Shown here: positions 53,003 to 61,559 of the stretch, in pieces | Numbering within the stretch: the first letter of the stretch is position 1 | Layout: the number at the start of each line of letters is the position of its first letter | From: JBHJHP01 sp042219825 | GTDB lineage: Bacteria > Bacteroidota > Bacteroidia > Bacteroidales > UBA5342 | Direction: 5' to 3' | Assembly: GCF_042219825.1 (NCBI RefSeq) | Contig: NZ_JBHJHQ010000001.1 | Coordinates: forward strand, 434,001-498,000 | DNA: 64,000 bases | Translations under genes and position numbers: made by a program | The notes under the pieces: generated by a model | Seen by the model: only the letters and a program-made list of their open reading frames with translations | Told to the model about the DNA's origin: nothing | The model's database searches: none

Positions 53003-53941
53003 ATGAAAAAATTAGTATTTATATCCGTAATTGTATTAATCGCAGTAATATTGCTTGCCGGTAGTGTTTACGTCGTCAATGAATCGGAACAGGTTGTAAT
53101 TACCCAATTTGGTAAACCCGTGGGAGAAGCTGTGCTAACGCCGGGACTGAAGTTCAAGAAACCCTTTATTCAGACTGCAAACTTTTTTGACAAACGTTTT
53201 CTGGAATGGGATGGAGATCCGGATCTTGTTCCTACAAAAGATAAGAAATATATTTTTGTGGATACCTATGCCCGGTGGCAGATAACCGATCCGTTGCAGT
53301 TCTTTAAACGTTTTAACAACGAACGTAGTGCCCAATCCCGTCTGGATGATATTCTGGATGGTGAAACCAGGGACTTTATCGCTAAGAACAATATTGAGGA
53401 AGCTGTTCGGAACAGTAATCGTAAACCGATGTCTTCAGGATTAATTGGTGAAATGGTAGGTGATTCTTTGATGGATATATCTGTTGGCCGTGTTAAAATT
53501 GAAAAGATGATCCTGGCAGAAGCTAATAAACTGGCCAGCGAGTTGGGGATTGCCATTCTTGATTTCAGGTTTAAACGGATCAATTATAACGAAGAAGTAC
53601 GTACTCAGGTATATGAGCGTATGAAAAGCGAACGCTACAGAATAGCGGATAAATTCAGATCAGAAGGACAGGGTGAAGCATCCAGGATCAACGGAGAAAA
53701 AGAGCGAGAGTTGCAGACGATCCAGTCAGGTGCTTTTAAAGAGGCTGAGGAAATAAAAGGTAAAGCCGATGCTAAAGCTGCTGCCATTTATGCTGATGCT
53801 TACAATAAAAACAGTAGTTCACGCGAATTGTATGCCTTTATGAAATCTATGGAGACATTTGAAAAAACGTTTGATAGCGAAACCTCGGTAATATTATCTA
53901 CCGATAATGAATTGTACAAATACTTAAAAGGTATGAAATGA
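53003..53941 (+). CDS. hflC: HflC, partner of HflK
   Basis: 312 aa with one N-terminal membrane helix (VFISVIVLIAVILLAGSVY) and the SPFH domain (VVNESEQVVITQFGKPVGEAVLTPGLKFK, DTYARWQITDPLQFF). C-terminal helices (FRSEGQGEASRINGEKERELQTI) are typical HflC. It pairs with HflK to regulate FtsH. The TGA stop overlaps the next gene by 4 bases (ATGA). Confidence 0.93.
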   Translation: MKKLVFISVIVLIAVILLAGSVYVVNESEQVVITQFGKPVGEAVLTPGLKFKKPFIQTANFFDKRFLEWDGDPDLVPTKDKKYIFVDTYARWQITDPLQFFKRFNNERSAQSRLDDILDGETRDFIAKNNIEEAVRNSNRKPMSSGLIGEMVGDSLMDISVGRVKIEKMILAEANKLASELGIAILDFRFKRINYNEEVRTQVYERMKSERYRIADKFRSEGQGEASRINGEKERELQTIQSGAFKEAEEIKGKADAKAAAIYADAYNKNSSSRELYAFMKSMETFEKTFDSETSVILSTDNELYKYLKGMK

Positions 53942-54672
53942 ACAAAAAAACGGTTTGGATTGTCTTAATTTCAATGATTTCAACCACAGGATTTAGTCAG
54001 AAATCTGCGAAAGAGGTAATGGACTTTGCAAAAAAAATAGATTGGTTCGGACAGGCATCCATCAAAATACCTTTCAGTGACAAAACGGTTTATGTTGATC
54101 CGTATAAACTACCTGGAAATGATACGCCTGATGTAGTGTTTATCACGCATAGTCACGGAGATCATCTGGATGTAAATGAAATAGCTAAACTGAACGGCAA
54201 TAACGTGCTGATTGTAGCGCCGGAAACGTGTGAGGGTAAACTCCGTGAAGGTGGCTTTGACAACATGGTACTGGTAAAACCAGGTGATGAATTTGATCTG
54301 GATGGCATAGCCGTTAAGGTAGTTCCTGCATATAATATGGTTAAAGTGAGGTATCATCCAAAAGCAAATAACTGGGTAGGGTATGTTCTTTCATACGATG
54401 GCGTATCCATATATCACCCGGGAGACACGGAACGGATTCCGGAGATGCAAGATATTGATTGTGATATTGCTTTTATGCCTTTGGGTCAAACTTATACCAT
54501 GAGTAGCGTGAAGGAAGCTGCTGAAGCCATTAATGATATCGGTCCCATCGTGGCAATTCCTTTTCATTACGGCCTGTATGAAGGAAAAGTGGACGATGCG
54601 CAGATGTTTAAGTCTTTGCTGGACGGTAATTGTGATGTGTTGATTAAAGATTTAAAGGTCAGTGAATTATAG
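53938..54672 (+). CDS. Exported metallo-beta-lactamase-fold hydrolase
   Basis: 244 aa with a signal peptide (TVWIVLISMISTTGFSQ). MBL fold of the UlaG/UPF0173 type: WFGQASIKI near the start, HSHGDHLDV zinc motif, YHPGDTERI and PFHYGLYEGKV later, giving the expected His/Asp set. The substrate is unknown. The 4-base overlap with hflC suggests co-translation, which is unusual for this family and may link it to envelope quality control. Confidence 0.85.
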   Translation: MNKKTVWIVLISMISTTGFSQKSAKEVMDFAKKIDWFGQASIKIPFSDKTVYVDPYKLPGNDTPDVVFITHSHGDHLDVNEIAKLNGNNVLIVAPETCEGKLREGGFDNMVLVKPGDEFDLDGIAVKVVPAYNMVKVRYHPKANNWVGYVLSYDGVSIYHPGDTERIPEMQDIDCDIAFMPLGQTYTMSSVKEAAEAINDIGPIVAIPFHYGLYEGKVDDAQMFKSLLDGNCDVLIKDLKVSEL

Positions 54673-54847
54673 ATTTTTTGGAGGCTTTGTATTTCTGATT
54701 TGTATTCAGAAAACAGGTTTAAAATGTTAACATGCTTGAAATGAAGCGTAAAAGCATGAAATTTTCTGGAAAATAATTTTTGCTAATATGGAAAATAATT
54801 GCTTATTTTGCGCACTGTTTGAAAAACGTATATAAAAGCATAGCGAA

Positions 54848-55093
54848 ATGTCAAAGATTTGTCAGATAACAGGGAAGAAAGCACAGGTGGGGAACAATGT
54901 TTCACACTCTAAAAGAAGAACTAAAAGACGGTTCGATATTAACCTGATCAATAAAAGATTTTATCTCCCGGAAGAAGATCGTTGGATCACTTTAAGGGTT
55001 TCAACTTCAGGTTTACGCACAATCAATAAAATTGGTTTGAATAAAGCGCTGAAAGAAGCAAAGGAAAAAGGATTAGTAGCTAAAAATATTTAA
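54848..55093 (+). CDS. rpmB: Ribosomal protein bL28
   Basis: 81 aa: MSKICQITGKKAQVGNNVSHSKRRTKR and RVSTSGLRTINKIGL are diagnostic. It is the zinc-free form, lacking paired Cys. First gene of a ribosomal cluster with rpmG and DUF4295. Confidence 0.97.
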   Translation: MSKICQITGKKAQVGNNVSHSKRRTKRRFDINLINKRFYLPEEDRWITLRVSTSGLRTINKIGLNKALKEAKEKGLVAKNI

Positions 55094-55109
55094 TTGAGGA
55101 GATAGAACA

Positions 55110-55292
55110 ATGGCTAAGAAAGGAAACAGAGTACAGGTTATTCTTGAATGCACTGAGCATAAAGAAAGCGGTATGCCTGGAACTTCAAGATACATTACAA
55201 CAAAAAACCGCAAAAATACTCCGGACAGGATGGAACTGAAAAAGTACAATCCTATCCTTAAAAAAGTAACTGTTCATAAAGAAATAAAATAA
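55110..55292 (+). CDS. rpmG: Ribosomal protein bL33
   Basis: 60 aa: AKKGNRVQVILECTEHKESG then TKNRKNTPDRMELKKYNP. It lacks the four Cys of the zinc-binding form, so it is zinc-independent. 16 bases after rpmB. Confidence 0.95.
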   Translation: MAKKGNRVQVILECTEHKESGMPGTSRYITTKNRKNTPDRMELKKYNPILKKVTVHKEIK

Positions 55293-55299
55293 TTGAGTT

Positions 55300-55452
55300 A
55301 TGGCTAAGAAAGCAGTAGCATCGTTACAGAAAGGAGCCGGTAAAGGTCATGCCAAAGTAATTAAAATGGTAAAATCCGATAAAACCGGAGCTTATTCTTT
55401 CAAAGAAGAAATTGTTCCTAACGACTTAGTTAAGGATTTTTTTAAGAAATAA
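55300..55452 (+). CDS. DUF4295 protein, probable Bacteroidota ribosomal protein bL38
   Basis: 50 aa (MAKKAVASLQKGAGKGHAKV... DLVKDFFKK), starting 7 bases after rpmG and missed by a 60-aa length filter. This small basic protein is conserved in Bacteroidota right after rpmB-rpmG. From memory, it corresponds to the extra large-subunit protein bL38 seen in the Flavobacterium johnsoniae ribosome structure; I cannot verify that here. Confidence 0.85.
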   Translation: MAKKAVASLQKGAGKGHAKVIKMVKSDKTGAYSFKEEIVPNDLVKDFFKK

Positions 55453-55475
55453 TTATTATTCTTAATAATACAAAG

Positions 55476-55505
55476 AACTTCCCCCAAAAAGGGAAGTTTT
55501 TTTTT
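55476..55505 (+). terminator. Rho-independent terminator after the ribosomal genes
   Basis: AACTTCCC and GGGAAGTT with a CCAAAAA loop and nine T. It separates DUF4295 from ftsY, so ftsY may be partly or separately transcribed. Confidence 0.85.
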
Positions 55506-55541
55506 ACTTTTACGCTTCAATAATTCAGTAAAAAACTAAGG

Positions 55542-56492
55542 ATGGCTCTATTCGGATTATTCTCTAAGGAAAAGAAAGAAACACTGGATAAAGGTTTGGA
55601 GAAAACCAAGGAAAGTGTGTTCAAAAAACTTTCGCGTGCTGTAGCCGGAAAGTCTAAGGTGGATGATGAAGTACTTGATAATCTGGAGGAAGTATTGATT
55701 ACATCTGATGTGGGCGTTGAAACTACTCTGAAAATAATTGAACGGATAGAGGAGCGTGTGCAGAAAGATAAATATCTGGGTATTGAAGAGCTGAACCTGA
55801 TCCTGAGGGAGGAAATTTCTGAGTTATTGTCAGAAAATGAAACCGGTGATGGCGAAGCATTTGAGTTGCCTGTATCTGACAATCCGTATGTGATAATGGT
55901 TGTTGGAGTGAATGGCGTCGGAAAAACCACCACTATTGGGAAGTTGGCGTATCAGTTTAAAAAGCAGGGTAAGAAAGTCATCCTTGGAGCTGCGGATACC
56001 TTCCGTGCTGCTGCCATCGAACAGTTGGTGATTTGGGGTGAGCGGGTGGATGTTCCTGTGGTTAAGCAACATATGGGTGCTGATCCGGCATCCGTGGCTT
56101 TCGATACCCTGCAGTCTGCCAAGCAACAGAATGCCGATGTTGTGATTATTGATACAGCCGGCCGTTTGCATAATAAAGTAAACCTGATGAATGAGTTGAG
56201 TAAGGTGAAAAAGGTGATGGACCGCATTGTTCCGGGTGCGCCACATGAAATTCTGCTCATTCTTGACGGTTCAACCGGACAAAATGCCTTTGAACAGGCC
56301 AAACAATTCACCCTGGCAACAGAAGTTAATGCACTGGCCATCACAAAACTGGATGGTACTGCAAAAGGTGGCGTTGTGATCGGCGTATCGGATCAGTTTA
56401 AAATACCTGTCAAATATATTGGTATCGGTGAAGGCATAGATGATCTTCAGGTTTTCCGCAAGCGTGAGTTTGTGGATTCTCTTTTCAGTTAA
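55542..56492 (+). CDS. ftsY: Signal recognition particle receptor FtsY
   Basis: 316 aa. SRP GTPase that docks ribosome-SRP complexes at the inner membrane. A short basic-acidic N-terminus (KEKKETLDKGLEKTKESVF) replaces the long acidic domain of E. coli. NG domain: P-loop GVNGVGKTTTIGKLA (about 122-136), ADTFRAAAIEQL, DTAGRLHNK, TKLDGTAKGG. Complete. Confidence 0.97.
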   Translation: MALFGLFSKEKKETLDKGLEKTKESVFKKLSRAVAGKSKVDDEVLDNLEEVLITSDVGVETTLKIIERIEERVQKDKYLGIEELNLILREEISELLSENETGDGEAFELPVSDNPYVIMVVGVNGVGKTTTIGKLAYQFKKQGKKVILGAADTFRAAAIEQLVIWGERVDVPVVKQHMGADPASVAFDTLQSAKQQNADVVIIDTAGRLHNKVNLMNELSKVKKVMDRIVPGAPHEILLILDGSTGQNAFEQAKQFTLATEVNALAITKLDGTAKGGVVIGVSDQFKIPVKYIGIGEGIDDLQVFRKREFVDSLFS

Positions 56493-56521
56493 TCAAATTT
56501 CATTTTCAGACTCCATTCGGT

Positions 56522-57820
56522 ATGAGGAAGAAGGTAAGTGTTATTACAATGGGGTGCTCTAAAAACCTTGTGGATTCAGAGGTATTACTGCAAAAATTTT
56601 CTGATAACGGTTTTGATGTGGAACATGATCCCGAAACAGTGACTGGAGATATTGTAGTGGTGAATACCTGTGGTTTTATAGGTGATGCCAAGGAAGAATC
56701 TGTGAACATGATCCTGCAACTGGCCGATGCCCGTACTAATGGAGACATAGAAAAGCTCTATGTGATGGGCTGTTTATCCGAGCGGTATATGGAGGATCTG
56801 AACCGTGAAATTCCGGAGGTAGATAAATATTTTGGCAAGTTTAATTGGAATAAAGTTATTGATGAACTAGTTGAAAATAAAAAATATAAAGAATCAACCA
56901 GTAGCAACCGGTATGTAACTACGCCTTCGCATTTTGCTTACCTTAAAATATCAGAAGGTTGCAACCGTTCGTGTGCCTATTGTGCTATCCCTCTGATTAC
57001 CGGAAAACATAAATCAGTGCCAATTGACAAGCTTGTTGAGGAGGCCACACAGCTAGCATCAAAAGGTGTGAAGGAACTCCAGGTGATTGCGCAGGATCTG
57101 TCGTATTATGGCCTGGATCTTTATAAAAAACACAAACTTGCCGAACTGGTCACAGCTTTGTCTGAAATTCAGGGCATAGAATGGATTCGGTTGCATTATG
57201 CATATCCCGCTGGTTTCCCTTTTGAGATTCTGGAGGTGATGCGTACCAATCCTAAAGTTTGCACTTATCTGGATATTGCGTTTCAACATATTAGTGATAA
57301 CATGCTGAAAAAGATGAAACGCCAGGTATCTAAACAGCAGACATATGACCTGATCCGAAAAATAAGAACGGAAGTGCCGGGCATTCATTTAAGAACAACA
57401 CTGATGACCGGTTTTCCGGGAGAAACGGAGGAAGATTTCCAGGAGCTGGTGCAGTTTGTAAAAGATATCCGTTTTGAGCGTTTAGGGGTGTTTCCGTATT
57501 CAGAAGAGGACGGAACCTACGCCGGTGATCATTTGACCGATGATATTTCCGAAGAAGTTAAGCTGGACCGTGCTGAAAAACTGATGGCGGTTCAGGAAGA
57601 AATTGCCAATGAACTCAGTGTTCAGAAAGAGGGACAGGAGCTAAAGGTAATGATAGACCGTAAAGAAGCAGACTATTATATTGGCCGGACAGAATTTGAT
57701 TCCCCCGAAGTTGACCCTGAAGTCCTTGTTAGTGGTAAAAATCTGAATGTTGGATCTTTTTATACGATTAAAATTACCGGTGCAGAATCATACGATCTGA
57801 TTGGTGAGGTAATTTCGTAA
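56522..57820 (+). CDS. rimO: Ribosomal protein S12 methylthiotransferase RimO
   Basis: 432 aa. Radical-SAM enzyme that adds a methylthio group to Asp of ribosomal protein uS12. N-terminal UPF0004 domain with VITMGCSKNLVDSEVL and VVNTCGFIGDAKEES; radical SAM motif CNRSCAYCAIP (first Cys near 147); C-terminal TRAM domain (GQELKVMIDRKEADYYIGRTE). Four conserved Cys of the second cluster (C11, C47 and C81-type) are visible. Follows ftsY by 29 bases, a common Bacteroidota order. Confidence 0.96.
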   Translation: MRKKVSVITMGCSKNLVDSEVLLQKFSDNGFDVEHDPETVTGDIVVVNTCGFIGDAKEESVNMILQLADARTNGDIEKLYVMGCLSERYMEDLNREIPEVDKYFGKFNWNKVIDELVENKKYKESTSSNRYVTTPSHFAYLKISEGCNRSCAYCAIPLITGKHKSVPIDKLVEEATQLASKGVKELQVIAQDLSYYGLDLYKKHKLAELVTALSEIQGIEWIRLHYAYPAGFPFEILEVMRTNPKVCTYLDIAFQHISDNMLKKMKRQVSKQQTYDLIRKIRTEVPGIHLRTTLMTGFPGETEEDFQELVQFVKDIRFERLGVFPYSEEDGTYAGDHLTDDISEEVKLDRAEKLMAVQEEIANELSVQKEGQELKVMIDRKEADYYIGRTEFDSPEVDPEVLVSGKNLNVGSFYTIKITGAESYDLIGEVIS

Positions 57821-57899
57821 ATTCTTTTTCTTTCAATATATTTTCAAACAGAATCCGCTTTATTTTGTTTAATTGATATAAGTATGAATTAAACAGAAT

Positions 57900-58754
57900 A
57901 TGAAAATAGCCATTGCAGGTATTACCGGGTATATTGGTAAAAAGTTAAGTAAGTATCTGATGTCTAAAGGGCATGAAATTGTCCCCGTCAAAAGAAACCA
58001 TTTTAAACTATCACAAGACGACTTTGCTGCATATCTCAATGGATGTGATGCCATCATCAATTTATCCGGAGCACCTGTGATAAAACGCTGGACAGAATCC
58101 TGGAAAAAAGAAATCCTCTCAAGCCGTGTTGAAACCACACGAAAAATTGTTGCTGCCCTTACCGTCACGAAAAGAAAGCCTGACGTTTATATCAACGCAT
58201 CTGCCATCGGTATTTATGATTATGAACATGAAAACGATGAAACCACACCTTATTTCGGCCATAATTTTCTGGCAGATGTGGTTAAACAATGGGAAGCAGA
58301 AGCAAAAAAAGTTAATGACCTTGAAATACGTAGCTGTATTACCCGGTTTGGTGTAGTATTGGGGAAAGACGGCAGTGCATTTCCGGTTATGAAGAAACCC
58401 TTTAAGTGGTTTGTAGGTGGAAAGATAGGCGATGGGCAACAGGCCATGTCTTTTATTCATATCGAAGATCTTATCAGGGCGATGGAGGAACTGCTCACCA
58501 ATAAAAAAGCCAATGGTGTTTATAATCTTGTGGCTCCCCAATTTTGCACCAATAAAGAATTCACTCTAACGCTGGCAAAGGCTTTGCACAGACCGGCTTT
58601 CTTTACTGTTCCTGTTTTTGCTTTGAAATTACTTTATGGTGGCGCTGCAGAAGTGGTTGTGGGTGGCGAAAAAGTTATACCCGCAAAACTTAAAGGACTG
58701 GGGTTTAAATTTAATTATCCCGATATTAAATCGACTATTGACGGTTTGCTTTAA
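57900..58754 (+). CDS. TIGR01777 family SDR-type protein
   Basis: 284 aa. NAD(P)-binding Rossmann start MKIAIAGITGYIGKKLSKYL (GxxGxxG), NLSGAPVIKRWTESWKKEILSSRVETT and the C-terminal MSFIHIEDLIRAMEELL, KLLYGGAAEVV. Family members (yfcH/SDR39U1) have no certain function. Slightly shorter than usual. Runs alone, 79 bases after rimO. Confidence 0.9.
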   Translation: MKIAIAGITGYIGKKLSKYLMSKGHEIVPVKRNHFKLSQDDFAAYLNGCDAIINLSGAPVIKRWTESWKKEILSSRVETTRKIVAALTVTKRKPDVYINASAIGIYDYEHENDETTPYFGHNFLADVVKQWEAEAKKVNDLEIRSCITRFGVVLGKDGSAFPVMKKPFKWFVGGKIGDGQQAMSFIHIEDLIRAMEELLTNKKANGVYNLVAPQFCTNKEFTLTLAKALHRPAFFTVPVFALKLLYGGAAEVVVGGEKVIPAKLKGLGFKFNYPDIKSTIDGLL

Positions 58755-58998
58755 ACTGAAAGTTTGAGATCATCTTAAATTCTGTTTTTAGGATTTAATT
58801 TATATGCAACTTTTTTGTAGCTTTAAGCATCCTAATACATAACTAAATTAAAGCCTGAAACATGAAACGCAGCCCGCCGTAAATACCGAATTCAATGAAT
58901 AATTTGCTTAATAACAAGTTGGAACCCCAATAGTATGTGCCCAAGCTTTATTGGCTTTTACCTGTTAATCATGGTAATTTGATTTAAAAGAGTGAATA

Positions 58999-60003
58999 AT
59001 GGATAGTTTTCCAAAAAAATGGATTTTTTTTATATATAGTTTACTTTTCACTATTGTATTCTGTAGCTGTGACAATAAAAATGATATCGATTGTATTGAT
59101 TATTCAATTATACCGAAATCACCCTACGACAGCCCTATATGGCATCCATCAGATACTTTAATTGGATTTAATCATGACCCCCTGACTAAAGTCATACATT
59201 ATCAGGGAATTGGGAATTGTCCCGGTACAAAGCAATATAGATATGATACGGCTCGGGAGGGGTATTGGTTAATCAACCCTGATGGAAGCAATATGAGGCG
59301 TGCATTGTCTTTTATGCTCATTACCCCTTCCTGGAGTCCTGATGGGAAATGGATCGCATTTTCTTTAAATGCCCAAATTGCTATTATGCCTTTTAATGGA
59401 AAAGAATTTGATGCTACTTCTGTAAGAATATTAACAGAAAGCGGTGAGAATTTTAATCCCACCTGGAGCCATGATGGGAAAAGGATCGTTTATTCACAAA
59501 GGGTTTGCAATACTACGGTTGAGTGTGGAGTATGGATAGTGGATATTGAGTCATGTCAAACTAAATTAATAGAATATAATAGTCATGCCCCATATTGGTA
59601 TTCTAATTCTGATTCTTTAATATTTTTGAGCAGAAATACTGATACAGGGGAGTCTGTTAAATTGTACTGCAATGATACTTTAAAAACGTTGTATAAAATT
59701 CCATCTGCATTTTACGACATCCAACATCTTGCAGCATTTAAAAACTTATTAAGTTTCATGGCAACTAAGAATGACGGGAACGGATATCAGTTATATACAG
59801 TAAACTTATATACCCATGATTTTAAACAATTAACCACTGATTACTGCTATAATTATTCATGGTCCCCAAATGGCAAAATTGTTTATATAAATTATGGTTA
59901 TTACGAAGTAAATGAAACACTTGGTGCACTATGGATTATGGATAAATATGGTGACAATAAATGTCAAATTACCAAAAATGTATATGAAAATATTTATAAT
60001 TAA
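58999..60003 (+). CDS. TolB/PD40-type propeller lipoprotein
   Basis: 334 aa with a lipoprotein signal (FTIVFCSC). WD40-like/PD40 repeats of the TolB kind: SWSPDGKWIAFSLNAQI, NPTWSHDGKRIVYSQ, YWYSNSDSLIFLSRN, SWSPNGKIVYINYG. Bacteroidota have many such lipoproteins with a TolB-like propeller of unknown partner. Part of a small lipoprotein cassette with the next three frames. Confidence 0.85.
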   Translation: MDSFPKKWIFFIYSLLFTIVFCSCDNKNDIDCIDYSIIPKSPYDSPIWHPSDTLIGFNHDPLTKVIHYQGIGNCPGTKQYRYDTAREGYWLINPDGSNMRRALSFMLITPSWSPDGKWIAFSLNAQIAIMPFNGKEFDATSVRILTESGENFNPTWSHDGKRIVYSQRVCNTTVECGVWIVDIESCQTKLIEYNSHAPYWYSNSDSLIFLSRNTDTGESVKLYCNDTLKTLYKIPSAFYDIQHLAAFKNLLSFMATKNDGNGYQLYTVNLYTHDFKQLTTDYCYNYSWSPNGKIVYINYGYYEVNETLGALWIMDKYGDNKCQITKNVYENIYN

Positions 60004-60019
60004 CCTTAAATATAATTTT

Positions 60020-60503
60020 ATGAAAAAATCATACCAGCCAGCCACTTTTCTGTTGTTGCTTTGTATGTTGATAATAGTGTCAAGTTGCGATAATAGCGAC
60101 TATGATGATGTCCCTTTAAAATATACTAAATGTCCTTGTGAATCGGAATTGAATTTTATCAAAGAAATTTAGTATAAATAAAATATTATTATTCGATACA
60201 ACTAAAACTACCGTTTCCGAAATGAAGAGACTTTCTTTAGACGAAAATGTTTCTCGTTTCATTTGTTATAACCCGGAGAGTAATAATGCAGTTTTATACT
60301 CTTATAAAGAATTAATATTAGATGGGATTGGGTATATATGTAATTTCCCTGTAATTGCGAGAGAATGGGAGATACCATCTAACGGGATATATATTTCATA
60401 TTCTGCCGAAGTATTTGAAGCATGTAAAGGATATAGCTCAATAGGAGGATTAACCTCATTCACGGATAACATTTTAACATCATTAAAAAAATATGACAAA
60501 TGA
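60020..60503 (+). pseudogene. Small lipoprotein gene with a single-base frameshift
   Basis: The first piece (60020-60172, 50 aa, lipoprotein signal SYQPATFLLLLCMLIIVSSC) ends at a TAG in TTTAG. A second frame carries SINKILLFDTTKTTVSEMKRL and continues to 60503. Skipping one T near 60168-60170 joins ...NFIKEI to SINKILLFD..., giving one continuous protein of about 160 residues with cysteines (CPCESE, FICYN, YICNF, EACKG). So the gene is either recently broken or the base is a sequencing error. Confidence 0.7.
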
Positions 60504-60982
60504 GAACCCAAGATATAAAACAGTTGAATTTCTTTCTGTTATTGTTTGGGGTGATCTTATTGGGATTTGGCTGCGAAAAAAAAGAGAGTTCAGATTATGT
60601 TGAAGGCTATATTGTTGGTTCTTTTGTAGGCGATGAAGTGAATGAGGAAGGACAGACAACGGGAAACAAAACAGCAAGGGGCTATTGTATATTGCTTGAA
60701 GGAAGCGAAAATAAATCCATGGATTTTTATACGTTTAATTTTCCTGATAGCTTGTTTACTTTTCCCGATGAGATACTTTCGCCAAATTATAACGGGAATG
60801 ATTGTGGACCTGTATTATTTCGCTATAGTTTAAAGTACGTTTATAAAATTAAATTCAAATACCAAGTTGCAGATGAAAAGAATAAGGCTAAGTTTATAAC
60901 TGATCCTTGTACTGCCTGGCTTTTAGCTTTCCCCTGGGATAATTATGATCAGGTTACTGTAAATGAAGCAACAAGAAATTAA
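60500..60982 (+). CDS. Putative lipoprotein, unknown function
   Basis: 160 aa with a probable lipoprotein signal (LLLFGVILLGFGC). Mature part is beta-rich (YVEGYIVGSFVGDEVNEEGQTTGNKTARGYCILLEG) with three further Cys (GYC, DCG, PCT). No recognised family. Its ATG overlaps the TGA stop of the upstream frame by 4 bases (ATGA), so translation is coupled to the frameshifted gene, and the break would reduce its translation. Confidence 0.65.
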   Translation: MRTQDIKQLNFFLLLFGVILLGFGCEKKESSDYVEGYIVGSFVGDEVNEEGQTTGNKTARGYCILLEGSENKSMDFYTFNFPDSLFTFPDEILSPNYNGNDCGPVLFRYSLKYVYKIKFKYQVADEKNKAKFITDPCTAWLLAFPWDNYDQVTVNEATRN

Positions 60983-61293
60983 CCCTGATATTGGCAGAAT
61001 GTGGAAGTAGAAATACATCTGTTAATATAAGTCTTTGTTGGTTTTTACATTTGCGTGTTTGTCTTTTTCATCAGAATCTTATTTCCTCTGTTATACCATT
61101 TTAACAAATATTTAGAAAAGTAGATATGATTTAGATTCTGTATAAATTGCAGATAGAATGACTTATGCTAGAGATTCTTATAGCTTTTCATGAGCGGGAT
61201 TGACAAATTGACTTTTAGATTATAAGTTATTTGATTAAAATTGCATCTTTTTATAAAAATGTCCAATCTATTTCTTTTAAATTCTAATTTCAG
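60983..61293. other. 311-base intergenic region upstream of the oxaloacetate decarboxylase operon
   Basis: No gene. A TAnnTTTG-like box (TACATTTG, 61046-61053) and a repeated motif TAACAAATATTTAGA (61102-61116, also at 16141) are seen. The 61046 box is far from oadG; a promoter closer to 61294 was not identified. Confidence 0.5.
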
Positions 61294-61548
61294 ATGAACT
61301 CAGATTATCAAATGGCATTTTCATTACTTGCAATAGGAATGATAACCGTGTTTATTATTCTTATGCTGGTAGTTTACGTAGGTAAAGCCATCATATTATT
61401 CACCAACCGATTTATTAAACTTCCGTTAGAAGAAAAAATTGCTGAGGTTAGGCAGACTATTAATCCTAAAAAACTGGCAGCTATTTCAGCTGCTGTCAGC
61501 ATAGTTACCAACGGAAAAGGTGTGGTGGAAAAAGTCGAAAAATTATAA
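61294..61548 (+). CDS. oadG: Oxaloacetate decarboxylase gamma-like subunit (OadG)
   Basis: 84 aa with one N-terminal membrane helix (MAFSLLAIGMITVFIILMLVVYVGKAII) and a basic C-terminus, the usual OadG form. It anchors the alpha subunit to the membrane subunit beta. First gene of the oadGAB operon, 11 bases before oadA. Confidence 0.85.
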   Translation: MNSDYQMAFSLLAIGMITVFIILMLVVYVGKAIILFTNRFIKLPLEEKIAEVRQTINPKKLAAISAAVSIVTNGKGVVEKVEKL

Positions 61549-61559
61549 AACATTATACT

